This document shows, one piece after another, positions 1 to 8,456 of a DNA stretch of 34,689 nucleotides (positions within the stretch are counted from its first letter, which is position 1; each line of letters starts with the position of its first letter). The DNA lies in NCBI RefSeq assembly GCF_003025555.1, contig NZ_PYMH01000024.1, positions 1-34,689 on the forward strand. Direction: 5' to 3'. This DNA is from Photobacterium lutimaris (GTDB taxonomy: Bacteria; Pseudomonadota; Gammaproteobacteria; Enterobacterales; Vibrionaceae). A program made the translations under genes and the position numbers. The notes under the pieces are model-generated. The model was not told the DNA's origin and made no database searches. It was given only the letters and a program-made list of their open reading frames with translations.

Positions 1-50
1 AGCCAGAAAACTGTCGGCCACTCTATTGAGCTAAACAATTTTCAAAATGA

Positions 51-136
51 TGGTGGAGGGAGATGGATTCGAACCATCGAAGGCAGAGCCGTCAGATTTA
101 CAGTCTGATCCCTTTGGCCACTCGGGAACCCCTCCA
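51..136 (-). tRNA. tRNA-Tyr (GTA anticodon), second gene of the pair
   Basis: Read on the minus strand this is an 86-nt class II tRNA with an encoded 3' CCA (complement at 51-53). The acceptor arms TGGAGGG and CCCTCCA pair over seven bases, the T-arm carries GGTTCGAATCC, and the variable arm is long, as expected for tRNA-Tyr. The anticodon loop CTGTAAA (97-103) gives anticodon GTA. The anticodon stem closes with a T-A pair where the neighbouring copy has G-C. It lies 86 bp downstream of the other tRNA-Tyr and is probably processed from the same transcript. Confidence 0.96.
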
Positions 137-222
137 CGGGGTGTTGCTTAAATTGAACGAGCCAAACTGTCCAATTTGGAAAGACGTACCTTACACAAGT
201 CAGGAACACCTTTCAAGAATAA

Positions 223-308
<86 letters not shown>

Positions 309-312
309 CAAG

Positions 313-350
313 TGCGGAGCGCATATTAGCAAACCGAGATGAACTGTAAA
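313..350 (-). promoter_or_regulatory. promoter of the tRNA-Tyr pair
   Basis: On the minus strand a -35 element TTTACA (345-350) is followed after 16 bases by an extended -10 element TGCTAATAT (hexamer 323-328). The next bases are GC-rich (GCGCTCCGC, 314-322), typical of the discriminator of stable-RNA promoters under stringent (ppGpp) control. The stringent response is inferred from this discriminator, not shown. Confidence 0.7.
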
Positions 351-543
351 CCCTTTTCCTCACTATTTTTGTCTGCTTGCTGTTATTTTCATCATATTGT
401 TGATTGTGATGGCGTTATCGGCGTTTTTCGCAACAAAATTACCGATTAGGTAAATGGGACATTGCTTTTCTTTACACTTCTTTACCCCGCTTAAGGGTTG
501 GTTCAGATATCATGCGTGCAGTTTAAAAATAATGGATTCCATA

Positions 544-1647
544 ATGAAAAAGGTCCTTGTTGCGGCACTGGTGACTGCCGCGTTAACAGGTAGCGGATAT
601 TTTTACTTCCAGAGCCAATCTATGGCAGCAGAACAGCCTGCTGCGCGCTCAGCGCGAGAGATCCCTGTGACGCTTGGTGAAGTGAGCGCCCACCCTGTTG
701 CACAATCTCTGTCATTGGTCAGTAAGCTGGAAGCGCAACGCTCCGTTAATGTTGCTACCCAAGTAGCTGCCCGTGTCGAACACATTGCGATAGGGGTAAA
801 CAGCAAGGCCAAAAAAGGTGAGCTGCTGGTTCAGCTTGATGATGCCAAACCGAAAGCCGCTTACGCCGAAGCTCAAGCGTATCTAAATGATGAAAAGCGA
901 AAGTACAACGAATACCAGAAGTTGGTGAGCCGTGGTGCTATCACCCAAACCGAGCTGGATGCCCAGTTGGCCAGCGTCAGTATTGCAGATGCACGGCTGC
1001 AAGCGGCAAAAGCGGACTTGGATGATCACGCTATCCGTGCCCCATTTAGCGGCACGGTTGGCTTGGTTGATTTCAGCGAAGGCCATATGCTGACCGTCGG
1101 CAGCGAGCTGTTCTCGCTAGATGACTTGTCAGTTATGCGTTTGGATATTCAGGTACCAGAGCAATATTTGTCATTCCTGCGTGCAGGGATGACCGTTAAG
1201 GCAACCAGCCAGGCATGGCAAGGCAAGGTCTTTAGCGGTGAAATCAAAGCGATTGACTCCCGTGTTCAGACCGACTCCCTCAATATCCGTGTGCGTGTGG
1301 TGTTCGATAACCAAGAAGGCTTGCTCAAGCCGGGTATGTTGATGGCGGCCAATATTGGTTTTGTCCCGCAAGATGCTGCTGTGATCCCGGTGCAGGCACT
1401 GGAGTATTCCGGTACCAAGCGCTTTGTTTATTTGGTTGATGAAGCCGGTAAAGCCCACCGTACTGAAGTTCAGCTTGGGGCTCGGGTAGAAAACGAAGTG
1501 GTTATCGAGTCAGGGATCGGTATCGGTGATCGTATTGTGGTCCAGGGCTTGGTCAACATGCGCGACGGTGTGCAGGTGAATGACATCATGGCACAGAAAG
1601 TCAATGGCGCGGCGAAACAGCAAGGTCAAACTGGAGATGATGCTTAA
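544..1647 (+). CDS. RND efflux periplasmic adaptor (membrane fusion protein, HlyD/AcrA family)
   Basis: This is the periplasmic adaptor of a tripartite RND efflux pump, linking the inner-membrane permease to an outer-membrane channel. The reading frame is open from 454, but I place the start at ATG 544 (367 aa), because it gives a hydrophobic N-terminal segment (KKVLVAALVTAALTG); ATG 532 is an alternative. The parts follow in the usual order: N-terminal membrane anchor or signal, a biotinyl-lipoyl-like half, an alpha-helical hairpin rich in Ala, Glu and Lys (roughly residues 105-165 of this start), the second lipoyl half with the motif IRAPFSGTVG, then the beta-barrel domain. The stop codon overlaps the permease start by one base (TAATG), so the two are co-translated. 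Substrates cannot be told from sequence. Confidence 0.9.
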   Translation: MKKVLVAALVTAALTGSGYFYFQSQSMAAEQPAARSAREIPVTLGEVSAHPVAQSLSLVSKLEAQRSVNVATQVAARVEHIAIGVNSKAKKGELLVQLDDAKPKAAYAEAQAYLNDEKRKYNEYQKLVSRGAITQTELDAQLASVSIADARLQAAKADLDDHAIRAPFSGTVGLVDFSEGHMLTVGSELFSLDDLSVMRLDIQVPEQYLSFLRAGMTVKATSQAWQGKVFSGEIKAIDSRVQTDSLNIRVRVVFDNQEGLLKPGMLMAANIGFVPQDAAVIPVQALEYSGTKRFVYLVDEAGKAHRTEVQLGARVENEVVIESGIGIGDRIVVQGLVNMRDGVQVNDIMAQKVNGAAKQQGQTGDDA

Positions 1648-4600
1648 TGTGGTTATCTGATGTATCGGTAAAGCGTCCGGTTGTCGCTATCGTTCTCAGC
1701 TTGCTGTTGGTGGTGTTTGGCTTGGTGTCCTTCAACAAGCTGTCGGTACGAGAAATGCCGGATGTTGAAAACCCAGTGGTAACGGTCTCAACCAGTTATT
1801 CTGGGGCATCTGCCACGATTATGGAAAGCCGGATCACCACGGTACTTGAAGATCAGCTCTCGGGCATCAGTGGTATCGAGAGTATCACCTCGACCACCCG
1901 TAATGGCTCGTCGCGGATCACCATTGAATTTGAGCTAGGCTGGAACCTCACCGAAGGGGTCAGTGACGTGCGGGATGCGGTATCACGTGCCCAGCGTCGT
2001 CTGCCTGATGAAGCCAATGATCCTGTGGTATCGAAAGATAACGGCTCGGGTGAGCCTGCGGTGTACATCAATCTGACTTCAAGTGTGATGGATCGTACTC
2101 AGCTGACTGATTATGCCGAGCGTGTTCTGATGGACCGGTTCAGTTTGATCAACGGGGTCAGCTCGGTAAACCTCAGTGGTGCCCTGTACCGTGTTATGTA
2201 CGTCAAGTTGATGCCAGATCAAATGGCGGGTCGTGGTGTAACGACTAAAGACATCGTTAATGCCCTGAAATTGGAAAACGTCGAGTTGCCGGGTGGTGAA
2301 GTACGAAATGACACCACCACGATGTCGGTACGGACGGCGCGCTTGTACCAAGATGCGTCGGACTTCGATTATCTTGTCGTGCGTACAACCGAAGACGGCT
2401 CGCCGATTTACCTCAAAGATGTCGCTCAAGTCGGGATTGGTGCACAGAACGAAAATGCCACCTTTAAAAACAACGGTATTTCGAACCTGAGCCTGGGCAT
2501 GGTCACCATGACCGATGCTAACCCGCTCAATGTATCCAAAGCGGTATACGAAGAAGTGGAACGAATGCAGCGCTTCTTGCCGGAAGGCACGGAGCTGTAT
2601 GTCGACTATGACTCGACGATCTTTATCGACCGCTCAATTCAGGAAGTCTATAGCACTCTGTTTGTTACCGGCTTGCTAGTGGTGTTGGTGCTTTATATCT
2701 TTATCGGCCAAGCACGTGCGACCCTGATCCCAGCGGTGACTGTTCCGGTATCGCTGATCTCTGCCTTTATGGTGGCGTACTTCTTGGGTTTCTCGATCAA
2801 CCTGCTGACCTTGATGGCATTGATCCTCGCGATCGGCCTGGTGGTGGATGACGCCATCGTGGTGGTGGAAAACATCTATCACCATATTGAACGCGGCGAG
2901 CCGCCACTGCTGGCGGCTTATAAAGGGACCCGTGAGGTAGGCTTTGCGGTTGTAGCAACCACGGTTGTATTGGTCATGGTGTTCCTGCCGATTTCCTTTA
3001 TGGACGGCATGGTTGGCCCATTATTTACTGAATTTGCCGTCTTGCTGGCAATGGCGGTGATCTTCTCGTCGCTTGTTGCATTGACCTTGAGCCCGGTACT
3101 GGGCAGTAAGCTACTGAAAGCCAACGTGAAGCCGAGCAAATTCAATCTTTGGGTTGACCGTATGTTTGGCCGTTTGGAAGCCAGCTACCGCAAGGTCGTG
3201 ACGGCGTCGGTGCGTTACCGCTATGGTGCACCATTTATCGTATTGGCCTTCGTCGTTCTGAGCGTTGTACTGATGAAAACGGTGCCTTCACAGCTGGCCC
3301 CACAGGAAGACCGTGGCGTTATTTTTGCTTTTGTGAAAGGTGCTGAAGGGACCAGTTACAACCGTATGGTCGGTAACATCGAAGAGGTGGAATCCCGTCT
3401 GCTGCCGATGGTTGGCCAAGGGGTCATTAAATCGGTTTCTATCCAGACCCCGGCATTCGGCGGTCGTGCCGGTGACCAGACTGGTTTTGTGATCATGCAG
3501 CTGGAGAACTGGGAAGATCGTGATGTATCGGCAACCGATGCCTTGGACATGGTGCGCAAATCGCTGAACGGGATCCCGGATGTACGTGTGTGGCCGTTTA
3601 TGCCGGGCTTCCGTGGTGGATCGTCTGAGCCTATCCAGTTCGTGCTTAACGGTGCGGATTACAGCGAGTTGTTCCAGTGGGCCAGTAAGCTAAAAGATCT
3701 TGCTGAAGATAACCCGATGATGGAAGGTGCCGATCTCGATTACGCTGAAACCACACCTGAATTGGTGGTATCGGTTAACCGCGAGCGTGCAGCTGAACTG
3801 GGTATTCCGGTTAATGATATTGCCGAGACCCTGGAAATCATGTTGGGTGGCCGCAGTGAAACGACGTTTATTGACCGTGGTGAAGAATACGATGTGTATT
3901 TGCGCGGTGATGAAAACAGCTTTAATAACGCCTCGGATTTGAGTCAAATCTATGTCCGAACCCGTACTGGCCAATTGATTACATTGGAGTCACTGGCGGA
4001 AGTGGAAGAGGTCGCTTCGGCACAGCGCTTGAGCCATAACCAGAAGCAGAAGTCGATCACCCTAAAAGCGAATTTGGTTCCGGGTTATACCTTGGGCCAA
4101 GCGTTGGATTTCTTGGATGAGCAAGCCTTGTCGATGTTACCAAGCGATATCGTGATTGATTACGCCGGTGAGTCGAAAGATTTCCGTGAGAACCAGAGCA
4201 GCATCTTGATGGTGTTTGGTTTGGCACTGTTAGTTGCTTATCTGGTGCTGGCCGCGCAGTTTGAAAGCTTCATTAACCCGATGGTAGTCATGCTAACCGT
4301 CCCGATGGGGATCTTCGGTGGATTAGCCGGGTTGATGATCATGGATCAGAGCCTCAATATCTTCAGCCAGATCGGTATGATCATGCTGATTGGTATGGTG
4401 ACCAAGAACGGTATCTTGATTGTCGAGTTTGCCAACCAGCTGCGTGATAAAGGCGTACCGTTCGAGAAAGCGATCATTGATGCCTCTGAGCGCCGCTTGC
4501 GCCCAATCCTGATGACCGCTTTTACCACCTTGTTTGGTTCGGTACCGCTGATCCTATCGACCGGTGCTGGCTCAGAAGGGCGTATTGCGGTGGGTGTTGT

Positions 4601-4778
4601 GGTGTTCTTCGGGATGGCATTTGCGACCTTTGTTACCCTGATCGTTATTCCGGCGATGTATCGCCTGATGGCAGCCAATACCAAGTCACCGGGCTATGTG
4701 GCCGAGCAGTTGGACAAGGCACTGGCTCAAGAGGACAGTGTCAAAGTGGGGCCGACTGGTGAGCCGCTAGCGGATTAA
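1647..4778 (+). CDS. RND efflux permease (AcrB/HAE-1-like family)
   Basis: This is a 1043-aa proton-driven inner-membrane exporter, the usual length for the family. An N-terminal membrane helix is followed by a large periplasmic loop, a bundle of helices, a second periplasmic loop and a second bundle. The proton-relay acidic pair of TM4 is present in GLVVDDAIVVVENI (D401, D402), and the TM10 lysine is in GMVTKNGILIVEF (K920). Translation is coupled to the upstream adaptor; GGAG at 1633-1636 serves as the ribosome site. No outer-membrane factor is encoded nearby, so the pump presumably uses a TolC homologue from elsewhere. Multidrug export is a family-level inference, and I do not assign a vex/vme name. 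Confidence 0.93.
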   Translation: MWLSDVSVKRPVVAIVLSLLLVVFGLVSFNKLSVREMPDVENPVVTVSTSYSGASATIMESRITTVLEDQLSGISGIESITSTTRNGSSRITIEFELGWNLTEGVSDVRDAVSRAQRRLPDEANDPVVSKDNGSGEPAVYINLTSSVMDRTQLTDYAERVLMDRFSLINGVSSVNLSGALYRVMYVKLMPDQMAGRGVTTKDIVNALKLENVELPGGEVRNDTTTMSVRTARLYQDASDFDYLVVRTTEDGSPIYLKDVAQVGIGAQNENATFKNNGISNLSLGMVTMTDANPLNVSKAVYEEVERMQRFLPEGTELYVDYDSTIFIDRSIQEVYSTLFVTGLLVVLVLYIFIGQARATLIPAVTVPVSLISAFMVAYFLGFSINLLTLMALILAIGLVVDDAIVVVENIYHHIERGEPPLLAAYKGTREVGFAVVATTVVLVMVFLPISFMDGMVGPLFTEFAVLLAMAVIFSSLVALTLSPVLGSKLLKANVKPSKFNLWVDRMFGRLEASYRKVVTASVRYRYGAPFIVLAFVVLSVVLMKTVPSQLAPQEDRGVIFAFVKGAEGTSYNRMVGNIEEVESRLLPMVGQGVIKSVSIQTPAFGGRAGDQTGFVIMQLENWEDRDVSATDALDMVRKSLNGIPDVRVWPFMPGFRGGSSEPIQFVLNGADYSELFQWASKLKDLAEDNPMMEGADLDYAETTPELVVSVNRERAAELGIPVNDIAETLEIMLGGRSETTFIDRGEEYDVYLRGDENSFNNASDLSQIYVRTRTGQLITLESLAEVEEVASAQRLSHNQKQKSITLKANLVPGYTLGQALDFLDEQALSMLPSDIVIDYAGESKDFRENQSSILMVFGLALLVAYLVLAAQFESFINPMVVMLTVPMGIFGGLAGLMIMDQSLNIFSQIGMIMLIGMVTKNGILIVEFANQLRDKGVPFEKAIIDASERRLRPILMTAFTTLFGSVPLILSTGAGSEGRIAVGVVVFFGMAFATFVTLIVIPAMYRLMAANTKSPGYVAEQLDKALAQEDSVKVGPTGEPLAD

Positions 4779-4798
4779 ATGATGTCCGACGATAAAGG

Positions 4799-4823
4799 TG
4801 CCACCGAACGGTGGCATTTTTTT
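4799..4823 (+). terminator. Rho-independent terminator of the RND operon
   Basis: A 7-bp stem (TGCCACC/GGTGGCA) with loop GAAC is followed by seven T residues (4817-4823). It lies 20 bp after the permease stop. Confidence 0.9.
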
Positions 4824-4972
4824 ATCTGTAATATGCCCAAGCGCCTTGAAGTGAGTTGGATATCAATCCGGGGAAGCAAGTTTTCTTTCCCATGATGCTG
4901 GGCTATTGCTAGAATACTCGGCCATAATTATCCCTTGATCGCGTTGTGAAACGCACAGTATAGAAGAAAACT

Positions 4973-6160
4973 ATGTCTCAAAATCAGCCTAACAAGGGTG
5001 CTGCAAATGGCGAACAGAGCCAAGCAGTGCGACTTAACAAATTTATCAGTGATACAGGCTATTGCTCACGCCGGGAGGCGGACAAGCTAATTGATCAGGG
5101 AAGGGTGACCATCAATGGTCAGGAGCCCGAGATGGGTGTGAAAGTGATGCCAGGCGATGAAGTTCTGGTTGACGACAAACCGCTCCGCGCGAAGGAAGCC
5201 CCGATTTATATCGCGCTGAATAAGCCGGCAGGTATCACCTGTACCACCGAGCGCCATATCAAAGATAACATTGTTGATTTCATCGGCCATAGAAAACGTA
5301 TTTTCCCGATTGGTCGTTTGGATAAGCCTTCTGATGGTTTGATCTTCCTGACCAATGATGGCGATATCGTGAACAAAATTCTACGTGCGGGTAACTCGCA
5401 TGAGAAAGAGTATGTGGTGCGTGTCGATAAGCCCATTACCCAAGAGTTCATTGATAAAATGGCTTCTGGTGTCGAGATCCTCGATACCGTGACCTTGCCG
5501 TGTAAGGTCACCAAGGAAACTAACTACTCATTCCGCATTGTACTAACGCAGGGCCTGAACCGTCAGATCCGCCGTATGTGTGAAGCGTTGGGTTACGATG
5601 TATTCAAGTTGCGCCGTGTGCGTATTATGAACATCAGCATTGATGGTTTGCCAAACGGAAAGTGGCGTTACCTGACTGATGCGGAAATCGCTGAAATCAA
5701 CAGCCTGATTGCCGACTCGAGCAAGACCGAAGAAGCGTCCAAGGTGGATGGTGAAGGCAAGAACATCAAGAAAGCGACGGATGCCAAGCTGTTTGATAGC
5801 CGCCAGCAAGAGGGTGAAGGTAAGATCAAATACAAGACTTACCAAGGTAAAGGTGAGCCGAACCGTCGCCGTCAAAGCGGTGAACACGGTGATCGTGGTG
5901 ACCGCCGTGATGACCGCCGTGATGACCGCCGTGATGACCGCCGTGATGACCGCCGTGATGACCGCCGTGGTGATCAAGGTCGCGGCCAAGGCCAGAACCG
6001 TGGTCAGGACCGTCAGGATGAGCGCAGAAGCCCGCGTCCGGGCCGTGGCGTACAGCCAGGCCACCGCCGCAACCAGCGTGATGACGAAGCCCCGCGCGCT
6101 CGCAATAGTAATGGTGGTTCAAGCAAAATCCAGAAGTGGAAATCGCCGAAGGGTGAATAA
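4973..6160 (+). CDS. rluF: 23S rRNA pseudouridine(2604) synthase RluF with repetitive basic tail
   Basis: This enzyme converts a uridine in 23S rRNA to pseudouridine. An S4-like RNA-binding domain occupies residues 20-70 (VRLNKFISDTGYCSRREADK). The catalytic domain carries GRLDKPSDGL with the nucleophile D117, followed by FLTNDGD and GLNRQIRRMCEALGY. The body resembles E. coli RluF more than RluB, notably in the DNIVDFIGH and NKILRAGNSHEKEY segments; RluB is the main alternative. At 395 aa it is about 100 residues longer than E. coli RluF. The extra length is a disordered, highly charged C-terminal tail from about residue 240, including Arg-Asp-Asp-Arg repeats encoded by a 12-bp tandem repeat. 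It is a single gene with its own terminator. Confidence 0.85.
   Translation: MSQNQPNKGAANGEQSQAVRLNKFISDTGYCSRREADKLIDQGRVTINGQEPEMGVKVMPGDEVLVDDKPLRAKEAPIYIALNKPAGITCTTERHIKDNIVDFIGHRKRIFPIGRLDKPSDGLIFLTNDGDIVNKILRAGNSHEKEYVVRVDKPITQEFIDKMASGVEILDTVTLPCKVTKETNYSFRIVLTQGLNRQIRRMCEALGYDVFKLRRVRIMNISIDGLPNGKWRYLTDAEIAEINSLIADSSKTEEASKVDGEGKNIKKATDAKLFDSRQQEGEGKIKYKTYQGKGEPNRRRQSGEHGDRGDRRDDRRDDRRDDRRDDRRDDRRGDQGRGQGQNRGQDRQDERRSPRPGRGVQPGHRRNQRDDEAPRARNSNGGSSKIQKWKSPKGE
5894..5965 (+). repeat. 12-bp in-frame tandem repeat in rluF
   Basis: Five perfect copies of CGTGATGACCGC occupy 5906-5965, preceded by one copy with a single mismatch (5894-5905). Each unit encodes four residues, so the array makes a run of R-D-D-R blocks in the C-terminal tail. 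The length is a multiple of three, so gain or loss of a unit keeps the frame. The repeat also creates long false open frames on both strands. Confidence 0.95.
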
Positions 6161-6184
6161 GATTTTGCTCGCCTGAGTCGATAT

Positions 6185-6217
6185 CAAAAAAGCGGACACA
6201 TAATGTCCGCTTTTTTT
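6185..6217 (+). terminator. Rho-independent terminator after rluF
   Basis: The stem AGCGGACA/TGTCCGCT (8 bp, loop CATAA) is flanked by six A residues before and seven T residues after. It lies about 25 bp past the rluF stop. Confidence 0.92.
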
Positions 6218-6350
6218 GTGTTTCAGCGAAGGGGTCATTTCTGTCATATTGGCGCTTGCAATCCCGCCAACGAATTTGCACTATTGTACTCATTGACGAA
6301 AACGCCACGCCCTGCGGGGTGTAAAGCGGAACGAATTCACAGAGGAAGTA

Positions 6351-7436
6351 ATGGCAGGCAATACTATTGGACAACAATTTCGCGTCACCACCTTTGGTGA
6401 AAGTCATGGTTTGGCACTGGGCTGTATTATTGACGGCTGTCCTCCGGGGCTGGCGCTGACTGAAGCGGATATGCAACATGACTTGGACCGTCGTCGCCCG
6501 GGTACCTCTAAATATACCACTCAGCGCCGTGAGCCCGATGAAGTCAAAATCCTTTCTGGCGTATTCGAAGGCCAGACGACAGGTACGTCTATCGGCCTGC
6601 TGATTGAAAACACCGATCAGCGCTCAAAGGACTACTCGAACATTAAAGACCTGTTCCGCCCAGGCCATGCCGATTACACCTACCACCAGAAATACGGGAT
6701 CCGTGATTACCGTGGTGGTGGCCGCTCGTCAGCGCGTGAAACTGCAATGCGTGTGGCTGCCGGTGCCGTTGCCAAGAAATACCTCAAGCAGGTTCATGGT
6801 ATTGAAGTCCGTGCTTACCTATCGCAAATGGGCGATGTCAAAATCGACAAGGTCGATTGGGATCAGGTGGAGCAGAATGCCTTTTTCTGCCCGGATGCGG
6901 ATAAAGTCGATGCGTTCGACGAGCTGATCCGTAAGCTGAAGAAAGACGGTGATTCCATCGGTGCCAAGCTGACAGTTGTTGCGAACAATGTGCCGGTTGG
7001 CCTCGGCGAGCCAGTATTTGACCGTCTTGATGCTGATATTGCCCACTCACTGATGAGCATCAACGCTGTAAAAGGAGTGGAAATTGGTGATGGCTTTGAT
7101 GTTGTCGAGCAGCGTGGCAGCGAGCACCGTGATGCCATGACGCCTGAAGGCTTCAAGTCTAACCATGCTGGCGGCATTCTTGGTGGTATTTCTTCTGGTC
7201 AAGATATCGTGGCTCACATTGCGCTGAAGCCAACCTCAAGCATAACCGTACCGGGTGAGACGATTACAAGCCAAGGTGAAACTGCTGAGGTGATCACCAA
7301 AGGTCGCCATGACCCATGTGTCGGTATTCGTGCAGTGCCGATTGCCGAGGCGATGCTGGCAATCACCCTGATGGATCACCTATTGCGTCACCGTGGCCAG
7401 AATGCCGATGTGCTGACAGAGACACCAAAGATTTAA
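6351..7436 (+). CDS. aroC: chorismate synthase
   Basis: Chorismate synthase carries out the last step of the shikimate pathway, converting 5-enolpyruvylshikimate-3-phosphate to chorismate with reduced FMN. The 361 aa match the usual length. Family signatures are plain: GESHGLALGCIIDGCPPG at the N-terminus, RRPGTSKYTTQRREPDEV near residue 50, the GHADYTYHQKYGIRDYRGGGRSSARET region around 107-135, and GGISSGQDI later. The start is set by GAGGAAGT just upstream. It stands alone between two terminators. In E. coli aroC follows prmB directly; here prmB is about 15 kb away at 22335. Confidence 0.98.
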   Translation: MAGNTIGQQFRVTTFGESHGLALGCIIDGCPPGLALTEADMQHDLDRRRPGTSKYTTQRREPDEVKILSGVFEGQTTGTSIGLLIENTDQRSKDYSNIKDLFRPGHADYTYHQKYGIRDYRGGGRSSARETAMRVAAGAVAKKYLKQVHGIEVRAYLSQMGDVKIDKVDWDQVEQNAFFCPDADKVDAFDELIRKLKKDGDSIGAKLTVVANNVPVGLGEPVFDRLDADIAHSLMSINAVKGVEIGDGFDVVEQRGSEHRDAMTPEGFKSNHAGGILGGISSGQDIVAHIALKPTSSITVPGETITSQGETAEVITKGRHDPCVGIRAVPIAEAMLAITLMDHLLRHRGQNADVLTETPKI

Positions 7437-7476
7437 CCTCTCTTAGAGCCAATAAGCGCTAGGCTTATCCAGATGC

Positions 7477-7507
7477 AAAAAAGCGAGGACATGTCCTCGC
7501 TTTTTTT
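7477..7507. terminator. bidirectional terminator between aroC and the UPF0126 gene
   Basis: The perfect palindrome AGCGAGGACATGTCCTCGCT (7482-7501) is flanked by a run of A (7477-7482) and a run of T (7501-7507), so it can end transcription from both convergent genes. Confidence 0.9.
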
Positions 7508-7559
7508 ATGTCCCGTTCGTTCTTATACCAATATTTATGTCGGTTGGTATTACGTTGAA

Positions 7560-8207
7560 CTAACTTTTTGGTGCTTCCAGCTTCTCTGCGACCGGTTCGA
7601 TCTCTTCCAGTCGAAAGACAGGTAAGCTCCAGCCAAACTGTACTGCGGCAACTCGAATACCGAAGCCCACCACTAATGTACTGATAGTGACAACCGTTTC
7701 TTCTACGCCCAAGTAAAGCAAGCCGTAGTACATGCCACCTGCGATGAAAGCCACTGATGCGTAGAACTCTTTTTGCAGTACCAGTGGTGGTCGGCGGGTG
7801 ATCATATCTCGGAGTAGGCCACCAAATACGCCGGTGACGACAGCAGCAACAAGACAGATCAATGGTGATAAACCCATATCCATTGCCACGCGGCAGCCGA
7901 TAATACTAAAGACAATCAAGCCCAGCGAATCCAGTAACACAAACACTTTATGGAAGCGAACCACCTGTGGCGCAACCATGGTGGTGAATAGCCCGGCAAG
8001 GCAAGTGATCGCCAGATACTGCGGGTTAGCCACCCAGCCTAGTGGGTAATGGCCCAGTAATACATCACGCACCGTACCGCCACCGATAGCCGTGGCACTG
8101 GCAACGAGCATGACACCAAACCAATCCATATGACGTTTACCAGCAGCTAATGCCCCTGTCATGGCTTCTGCGGTGATCCCGATGATGTAGAGAGTTGTTA
8201 ATAGCAT
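7560..8207 (-). CDS. UPF0126 / TRIC-like small-ion channel family membrane protein
   Basis: This is a 215-aa integral membrane protein of the UPF0126 family (E. coli YicG/YadS type), related in fold to trimeric intracellular cation channels. Two internally repeated halves each carry a Gly-rich signature ending in Arg-Asp: ATAIGGGTVRDVLLG in the first and VFGGLLRDMITRRPP in the second, each within a set of three hydrophobic helices. The real cargo of the bacterial family is not settled; cation or glycine movement has been proposed. No good Shine-Dalgarno sequence precedes the ATG. It is a single gene, convergent with aroC. A dyad at 8295-8319 lies upstream. Confidence 0.85.
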   Translation of the reverse strand: MLLTTLYIIGITAEAMTGALAAGKRHMDWFGVMLVASATAIGGGTVRDVLLGHYPLGWVANPQYLAITCLAGLFTTMVAPQVVRFHKVFVLLDSLGLIVFSIIGCRVAMDMGLSPLICLVAAVVTGVFGGLLRDMITRRPPLVLQKEFYASVAFIAGGMYYGLLYLGVEETVVTISTLVVGFGIRVAAVQFGWSLPVFRLEEIEPVAEKLEAPKS

Positions 8208-8294
8208 GAGAATAATCGATGAAAATAAGAGTGCCAGAAAGTGAATGCGATTTTATGCCTTGTTTTTACTAGCGTCGAATGAAATGATTTTTTC

Positions 8295-8319
8295 TATACA
8301 TGAACTGAATTCATGTATA
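8295..8319. promoter_or_regulatory. perfect inverted repeat upstream of the UPF0126 gene
   Basis: TATACATGAA and TTCATGTATA form a perfect 10-bp inverted repeat with a 5-nt spacer, about 90-110 bp upstream of the UPF0126 start. No T-run suited to a terminator follows on the plus strand. It could be an operator; I do not recognise the binding protein. Confidence 0.4.
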
Positions 8320-8382
8320 AAAGGGCGGGGTAGAGCAGGAGGTGGGGCGATCCTAGTTCCTAGGAAGAGCAACAGCAGAAGC

Positions 8383-8411
8383 AAAAAAAGAGAGCGCGTG
8401 TAGCGCTCTCT
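8383..8411 (-). terminator. Rho-independent terminator of the downstream fadL gene
   Basis: On the minus strand a 9-bp stem (AGAGAGCGC/GCGCTCTCT, loop 8398-8402) is followed by seven T residues (A run at 8383-8389). It lies about 45 bp after the stop of the 8457-9776 gene. Confidence 0.9.
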
Positions 8412-8422
8412 ATAACCTTGCT

Positions 8423-8454
8423 TAGCCAATAGCCAATAGCCAATAGCCAATAGC
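8423..8454. repeat. 7-bp tandem repeat just after a fadL stop codon
   Basis: Four perfect copies of TAGCCAA (8423-8450) plus a partial TAGC lie between the stop codon of the 8457-9776 gene and its terminator. The copy number may vary by slippage; the effect would be on the 3' untranslated region. Confidence 0.9.
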
Positions 8455-8456
8455 TT

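Noticed and set aside
1..50. Minus-strand stretch resembling a tRNA D-arm (TTAGCTCAATAGAG)
   Set aside because: No complete acceptor, anticodon or T arm can be built, and the left edge cuts it; I see no support for a third tRNA.
5543..6479. Long open frames on the minus strand and in another plus frame across the end of rluF
   Set aside because: They are produced by the 12-bp tandem repeat (repeating Ala-Val-Ile-Thr or His-His-Gly-Gly) and have no ribosome sites or family features.
8253..8450. Minus-strand 65-codon frame between fadL and the UPF0126 gene
   Set aside because: It reads through the fadL terminator and the tandem repeat; no ribosome site and low complexity (Leu run).
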